DNA of 9,414 nucleotides from Bacteroidales bacterium (GTDB taxonomy: Bacteria; Bacteroidota; Bacteroidia; Bacteroidales; UBA3663). Positions 5,526-9,414 of the stretch are shown here, in pieces. The DNA lies in assembly GCA_030526445.1 (NCBI GenBank), contig JAUNCV010000079.1:1-9414 (forward strand). Direction: 5' to 3'. The first letter of the stretch is position 1, and the number at the start of each line of letters is the position of its first letter. A program made the translations under genes and the position numbers. The notes below the pieces were generated by a model. The model did no database searches. It saw nothing but the letters and a program-made list of their open reading frames with translations, and had not been told where the DNA came from.

Positions 5526-7283
5526 TTATTTTCCGGTGCAATACAAGCCAACCATGGTGCCGCAGAAACCGCCAGTGTCGCGGGTTGAGTATTTGTGTGC
5601 TGCAACGCCCTCGCCGAGGGTTGTCCACTGAGCAGCACCTTCGGCACGGAAGGCAAAGTTAAAGGTCTTACCATCAGAGGTAACCTGCATCTCGAGCTTG
5701 GTGTCGGCACAAGGCACAGAGGCAAGTACCTTAACATCTTTCAAAAGCTCTTCGCGCGAAAGATCGTGTGGACCAGGATACTCTGGCTGCTTCTTGGCAT
5801 AAACCTCCTGAAGCTGAACCACTGGCTTACCCTCTTCGGTAGTGAGCGCCATAAAGAGGAAGTGATCCTGATCTTTATAAAGAACCATACCTGCAGCATC
5901 TTCGGCCTCAACTGGCTGATAACGCATGTGAGTAGAAGCTGCAAAGTTGTGGTGATGCAGACGATGGAGAATCATGGAAGGAGCACCCTTTTCGCGAGCA
6001 GTAACCTCGTTCTCCTTGAGCGACAACCAACCTGGGTACTGAGTAAATGAGTACTGACCCTCAATCTTGGTGCGAAGAGTTACCCACTCCATACCAAGTT
6101 CGGCATTGTCAAAGTTATCCTCACGACTGAAGTTGCCGAAGGTCACATTGTCACCACGCTTAGCAGGACCATTCTCAACTACCTGATCGATAACCTTGTC
6201 CTGACCAGTCATGACTGGCCAACCCTCTTCGTCCCAGGTAAGTGGAAGAAGGAATACCTCACGACCCAAGTTCTCATACTCCTCCTCTACTGGACGGCAA
6301 GCCAAGAATACTGCCCACCAATCGCCCTCTGGAGTCTTAACAAGATCAGCATGACCTGCACAGGTCACAGGATCTGGACGATTAGGATCGAGTGTACGCT
6401 GAGTGAGGAATGGGTTGCGCTTGCAAGGTTCGTATGGACCCCAAACCGACTTTGAGCGATACATTACCTCACTGTGCCAAGTGCTGGTGCCGCCTTCGGC
6501 TGTCATGAGATAGTAGTAACCATTGATCTTATAAATATGAGGAGCCTCACACCAAACTGGTTTCTCAGCAGGATTCCAGCCCTTGTTGATGATAATCTTG
6601 CGCTCGCCTACACACTGGTCGGTAGCCAAATCGAGCTCCTGAATGCGTACTGTACGGTGACCTGGGTACTCAGGCTTGTTATCTGGAGCATCATCATTGT
6701 TGATGATATATGCCTTGCCATCATCGTCAATGAAGATAGAAGGATCAATGCCCTGGATTGATGGCAAATAAATAGGATCAGACCAAGAACCTGCAGGATC
6801 CTGTGTCTTGACATAGAAGTTGCCAGTACCTGCATTTACATTGGTTGTAATCATATAGTAGGTTTCGGTAGCAGGATTGTAAGCCAATGCTGGGGCAAAA
6901 ATACCACGGCTCACATCGTGACCTTCACAATTTGCCACCTGATTCTCACGATCGAGAATATGACCCACCTGCTTCCAGTTCACAAGGTCTTTACTGTGAA
7001 AGAGAGGTACACCTGGCAAGTAAGTAAAGGTTGAAGTTGCGAGATAATAGTCGCCCTTGCCATTAGTAACGATGGTTGGATCTGGATAGAATCCTGGAAG
7101 AATAGGGTTATAGTAAGAAGTCTCGTTAGGAAGCGGATTGCGCTTATAGAAGTCGTCATCGCCTATATAAGAGAAGTTATCGAACAAAGCTTCGCCTTGT
7201 GGTGCTGCTGGAATAGGATCCTTTGGTGCACAACCCACAGCTGCGAGAGCCATTACTGAAAGAAGTAAGTTTTGTGCTTTCAT
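5526..7283 (-). CDS. GH43 family glycoside hydrolase, lipoprotein (beta-xylosidase / arabinofuranosidase type)
   Basis: GH43 enzymes are inverting hydrolases that release xylose or arabinose from plant hemicellulose. The 585-residue product starts with a lipoprotein signal (MKAQNLLLSVMALAAVGC, lipidated C18), so it should be anchored in an outer-membrane or periplasmic leaflet. The five-bladed propeller begins near NPILPGFYPDP. The general base is D68, the pKa-modulating Asp is D180 in GIDPSIF, and the acid is E246 in WCEAPHI; H311 in CAGHADLV is also typical. From about residue 385 a C-terminal beta-sandwich follows (HHHNFAASTHMRYQP, AGMVLYKDQDHFLF), the arrangement of XynB-like GH43 proteins. 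Exact specificity cannot be read from sequence. It stands alone between its own promoter and terminator, with no SusC/SusD genes in view. Confidence 0.92.
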   Translation of the reverse strand: MKAQNLLLSVMALAAVGCAPKDPIPAAPQGEALFDNFSYIGDDDFYKRNPLPNETSYYNPILPGFYPDPTIVTNGKGDYYLATSTFTYLPGVPLFHSKDLVNWKQVGHILDRENQVANCEGHDVSRGIFAPALAYNPATETYYMITTNVNAGTGNFYVKTQDPAGSWSDPIYLPSIQGIDPSIFIDDDGKAYIINNDDAPDNKPEYPGHRTVRIQELDLATDQCVGERKIIINKGWNPAEKPVWCEAPHIYKINGYYYLMTAEGGTSTWHSEVMYRSKSVWGPYEPCKRNPFLTQRTLDPNRPDPVTCAGHADLVKTPEGDWWAVFLACRPVEEEYENLGREVFLLPLTWDEEGWPVMTGQDKVIDQVVENGPAKRGDNVTFGNFSREDNFDNAELGMEWVTLRTKIEGQYSFTQYPGWLSLKENEVTAREKGAPSMILHRLHHHNFAASTHMRYQPVEAEDAAGMVLYKDQDHFLFMALTTEEGKPVVQLQEVYAKKQPEYPGPHDLSREELLKDVKVLASVPCADTKLEMQVTSDGKTFNFAFRAEGAAQWTTLGEGVAAHKYSTRDTGGFCGTMVGLYCTGK

Positions 7284-7311
7284 ATTTATGTTATTACGTT
7301 AATTTCCGGCG

Positions 7312-7343
7312 CAAAGGTAACTACTTTTATATAATACAGCAAA
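7312..7343 (-). promoter_or_regulatory. Near-ideal Bacteroidota promoter of the GH43 gene
   Basis: On the minus strand TTTG (7343-7340) is followed by a 20-base spacer and TACCTTTG (7319-7312), matching the -33/-7 consensus exactly. Transcription would start near 7305, giving a leader of only about 22 bases before ATG 7283. This is the best promoter in the window. Confidence 0.8.
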
Positions 7344-7354
7344 CTTTTATATAA
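7323..7354 (-). repeat. 12-bp direct repeat within the GH43 promoter (operator candidate)
   Basis: TTATATAAAAGT occurs twice on the minus strand, at 7354-7343 and 7334-7323, with a start-to-start distance of 20 bases, roughly two helical turns. One copy touches the -33 TTTG and the other fills the spacer up to four bases before the -7 box. Tandem half-sites on one face of the helix suit a dimeric activator or repressor. Both copies are AT-rich, so chance is possible. Confidence 0.45.
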
Positions 7355-7383
7355 CAAGTAATGGGCAGTATGTTTCACTATAC

Positions 7384-7425
7384 AAAAATTCCTGTAACAT
7401 TTTAGTTTGTCAATGTTACAGGAAT
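7384..7425 (-). terminator. Strong intrinsic terminator after manA
   Basis: Arms of 14 bases (7388-7401 and 7412-7425) are perfect complements around a 10-base loop. In the minus-strand direction the stem runs straight into TTTTTG. It begins 27 bases after the manA stop codon. The plus-strand side has no T-run, so it acts in one direction only. Confidence 0.85.
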
Positions 7426-7451
7426 AAACTATTATACTATAAATAAAATAC

Positions 7452-8513
7452 TTATACCGTATTCTGAATATGCAGGAATCTACTTATCATACCACCCAAA
7501 CTTCGGTCCATATTATCAATATATGCATCGAGCAAAAGCGAATGAGGACCAATGGGCGAAATGTCATAATCGGCAATGGCTGCTGGTATGAGGCAACTCT
7601 CTCCTTCGTTCAACACAATGCCTTGATGCGAACTTCGTATCTTAATATGACAACTGCCCTTGATGCACATGGTAATGATAAACGAGTCATACTTCAGCAG
7701 GTTGCGATGAAACGAGCGGTCAATATCCACTACCCTCACACAGAAAAACTCTGAGTCGATGCAATGATTGGCACGGGTTTCGCTCACCACATATTGGGTC
7801 TTATACTCATCAAAGACACGATAGTCGATGGCCTTTGCTGCCAATTCGGTATGCAGTTCTCGAGGCTTTCCATCCATTCCTGGACGATTGTAGTCGAAGA
7901 TGCGATAAGTCACATCGCTCGATTGCTGTACTTCGGCCAGCAAAATTCCACCACCTATAGCATGAACACGTCCGGCAGGCAAATAAAAGACATCGCCTGT
8001 ATGAACCTCATGTTTAGCCAGCACATCGAGCAACGAAAAGTCGCCATGTTTTGATGCTTCAATGAGTTGTTCGAACTCAGTTTTTGACACCTTTTTCTTA
8101 AAACCTGCATAAAGATAAGACCCAGGTTTGGCATCGATGATATACCACATCTCGGTCTTACCCATCTTGCCATGTTCGCGTTGAGCCATAGCATCGTCAG
8201 GATGAACCTGAATACTGAGGTCGCTCTTCGAGTCAATGAACTTGACAAGCAATGGCAATTTGTTGCCATACTTCTCTGCCACCTTTCTACCCAAGATTTC
8301 ATTAGGCATACGGGACACGAGATCAATCAAAGACTCACCTTCGAAAAGCCCATTAGCCACAACACTTGGAGAGGATGGAACAGCACTCACTTCCCAACTT
8401 TCGCCCACATTGTCTTGCTCGCCCAATTTTTTCCAAGGAGCAAGTCTGTTTCCACCCCACACAACTGTGTGCAGATTGGGACGAAATATGAGAGGATAGA
8501 GTTTGCTTATCAT
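7452..8513 (-). CDS. manA: Mannose-6-phosphate isomerase, class I (zinc-dependent)
   Basis: This enzyme interconverts mannose 6-phosphate and fructose 6-phosphate in the cytoplasm, linking mannose use and GDP-sugar synthesis to glycolysis. The 353-residue protein is a cupin of the shorter bacterial type. Likely zinc ligands are Q102 and H104 in IQVHPDD, E121 in GKTEMWYI and H184 in GRVHAIGGG; the substrate-binding stretch around R204 is VTYRIFDYNRPG. The C-terminal half (about 250-353) looks like the second cupin domain. ATG at 8513 lies six bases after the stop codon of the U32-family gene, so the two are very likely cotranscribed and perhaps translationally coupled, though no metabolic link between them is known to me. 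Confidence 0.95.
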   Translation of the reverse strand: MISKLYPLIFRPNLHTVVWGGNRLAPWKKLGEQDNVGESWEVSAVPSSPSVVANGLFEGESLIDLVSRMPNEILGRKVAEKYGNKLPLLVKFIDSKSDLSIQVHPDDAMAQREHGKMGKTEMWYIIDAKPGSYLYAGFKKKVSKTEFEQLIEASKHGDFSLLDVLAKHEVHTGDVFYLPAGRVHAIGGGILLAEVQQSSDVTYRIFDYNRPGMDGKPRELHTELAAKAIDYRVFDEYKTQYVVSETRANHCIDSEFFCVRVVDIDRSFHRNLLKYDSFIITMCIKGSCHIKIRSSHQGIVLNEGESCLIPAAIADYDISPIGPHSLLLDAYIDNMDRSLGGMISRFLHIQNTV

Positions 8514-8519
8514 GCAAGT

Positions 8520-9414
8520 TTATTTGTTCTTTACAATCTTAAAGACCTTGTCTGAAGGACGAATCTTGGTTGCTACCGGAATAGTGAAACGCTCACCCTT
8601 GTGCACTGTATCAACGGTCTTGTAATCGACCTGAATTTCGTCGAGCGTAATTTCAATGACACCTGTAGTTGGGCCAATGATGAGCAATTCGTCACCCTTA
8701 TGCAATTCCATTGCCTCACACTGGAAGTCGCCAATGCCAATGCGGCTGTACCAGCCAATGGTCTTGGCAGCATACTCCTTATGTTCTGTTGCCACCGAAC
8801 CATAGTTATGGCTCCATTCGCCCAAACGCTGACCCAGATAATAACCATTCCAGAAACCACGGTTGAAAACCTTGCTAAGTCGGGTATCCCAACCTGCCAC
8901 AAGCTCTTCCCAGTTATCTGGCACAGTGGTTGTTACAATGTTATCAGCACCTTGTTGATAAGTGAGGGCATTGATAGCCTCCTTATAGCAGCCCACCACT
9001 GTCTTGACATATTCTGGACCACGGGCACGACCTTCAATCTTGAATACCTCTACACCTGCATCAATCATCTTATTGATGAAGTGTATGGTCTTAAGATCCT
9101 TGGGCGACATGAGATATTTGTTATCGACCGTAATCTGAATATCATGATCCTGATCATCGAGCAGATAGGCATCATAAGCATGACGGCACACCTGAGCACA
9201 TGCACCACGGTTGGCACTACGGTTATACTCGTGCAAGCTCATATAACACTTGCCCGAAACAGCCATACAGAGAGCTCCATGGCAGAACATCTCGATGCGA
9301 ATCAATTCACCTCCAGGACCCTTGATCTGTTCTCGAACAATCTGCTCATGAATCGCACGCACCTGATCCATATTGAGTTCTCGGGCCAATACAACCACAT
9401 CGGCAAACTGAGCA
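8520..9414 (-). CDS. U32-family protein, TrhP-like tRNA-uridine hydroxylation factor, N-terminus outside window
   Basis: The frame is open to the window edge: Ala at 9413 is the first complete codon and 297 residues are visible. The internal GTG at 9398 is not a start, because AQFADVVVLAREL reads continuously into the family pattern. Full-length relatives are about 410-450 residues, so roughly 120 are missing. The U32 signature is clear: EMFCHGALCMAVSGKCYMS followed by NRSANRGACAQVCR, with cysteines at visible residues 49, 56, 72 and 76 that may hold an Fe-S cluster as in relatives such as UbiU. KIEGRARGPEYVK follows. The C-terminal part (KVFNRGFWNGYYLGQ, LIIGPTTGVIEI) resembles E. coli TrhP/YegQ, which works in 5-hydroxyuridine formation at tRNA position 34. 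Many databases still call such proteins collagenase-like peptidases. The exact paralogue is uncertain. Confidence 0.88.
   Translation of the reverse strand, partial: AQFADVVVLARELNMDQVRAIHEQIVREQIKGPGGELIRIEMFCHGALCMAVSGKCYMSLHEYNRSANRGACAQVCRHAYDAYLLDDQDHDIQITVDNKYLMSPKDLKTIHFINKMIDAGVEVFKIEGRARGPEYVKTVVGCYKEAINALTYQQGADNIVTTTVPDNWEELVAGWDTRLSKVFNRGFWNGYYLGQRLGEWSHNYGSVATEHKEYAAKTIGWYSRIGIGDFQCEAMELHKGDELLIIGPTTGVIEITLDEIQVDYKTVDTVHKGERFTIPVATKIRPSDKVFKIVKNK

Noticed and set aside
5595..6050. Plus-strand open frame of 151 codons
   Set aside because: It is antisense to the C-terminal part of the GH43 gene and has no recognisable domain.
9396..9398. GTG as the start of the U32-family gene
   Set aside because: The frame continues upstream to the window edge with family-like residues (AQFAD), and the conserved N-terminal part of the barrel would be missing.
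1..9414. CRISPR array, mobile element, defence island or phage genes
   Set aside because: No regularly spaced repeats, transposase, integrase or terminal inverted repeats are seen; every large open frame is assigned to a housekeeping, glycoside hydrolase or kinase gene.

Overview
The window is ordinary bacterial chromosome from a member of the Bacteroidota, most likely order Bacteroidales and perhaps Prevotella-like. Three things point there. Candidate promoters match the Bacteroidota -33 TTTG / -7 TAnnTTTG pattern. Start codons lack clear purine-rich Shine-Dalgarno sites and sit behind AT-rich leaders. The gene order DUF177-rpmF-fabH-era-der is typical of that group. The genus is inferred, not demonstrated. 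All nine genes are on the minus strand, so they read right to left, and two run off the window edges.

Right end (9414 to 7452): a U32-family protein resembling the tRNA-uridine hydroxylation factor TrhP (its N-terminus lies outside the window) is followed after 6 bases by a class I mannose-6-phosphate isomerase (manA). A strong intrinsic terminator, with 14-bp perfect arms and a U-tract, closes this unit at about 7384-7425.

Middle (7343 to 4090): a GH43 beta-xylosidase/arabinofuranosidase-type lipoprotein has its own near-ideal promoter (TTTG, 20 bp, TACCTTTG). A perfect 12-bp direct repeat with a 20-bp period is interleaved with that promoter and is a good operator candidate. Next comes an orphan membrane histidine kinase whose phospho-acceptor motif reads HQLGTP. 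No SusC/SusD pair, second glycoside hydrolase or response regulator is visible near these two genes.

Left half (4043 to 1): a housekeeping cluster begins at a TATCTTTG promoter and runs yceD/DUF177, rpmF (L32), fabH (KAS III), era and der (3' end missing). It joins ribosome assembly (DUF177, L32, Era, Der) to initiation of fatty-acid synthesis (FabH). Two of its intergenic gaps, rpmF-fabH (143 bases) and era-der (136 bases), are longer than the other spacers and hold inverted repeats. The rpmF-fabH element is the more convincing: its pairing is better in the minus-strand transcript, where G-U wobbles replace A-C mismatches.

I see no mobile element, CRISPR array, tRNA, rRNA, toxin-antitoxin or defence system, and nothing that amounts to a new multi-gene system. 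The points worth a second look are regulatory: the fabH leader hairpin, the era-der spacer, the GH43 promoter repeats, and the histidine kinase with its unusual H-box and uncertain promoter.
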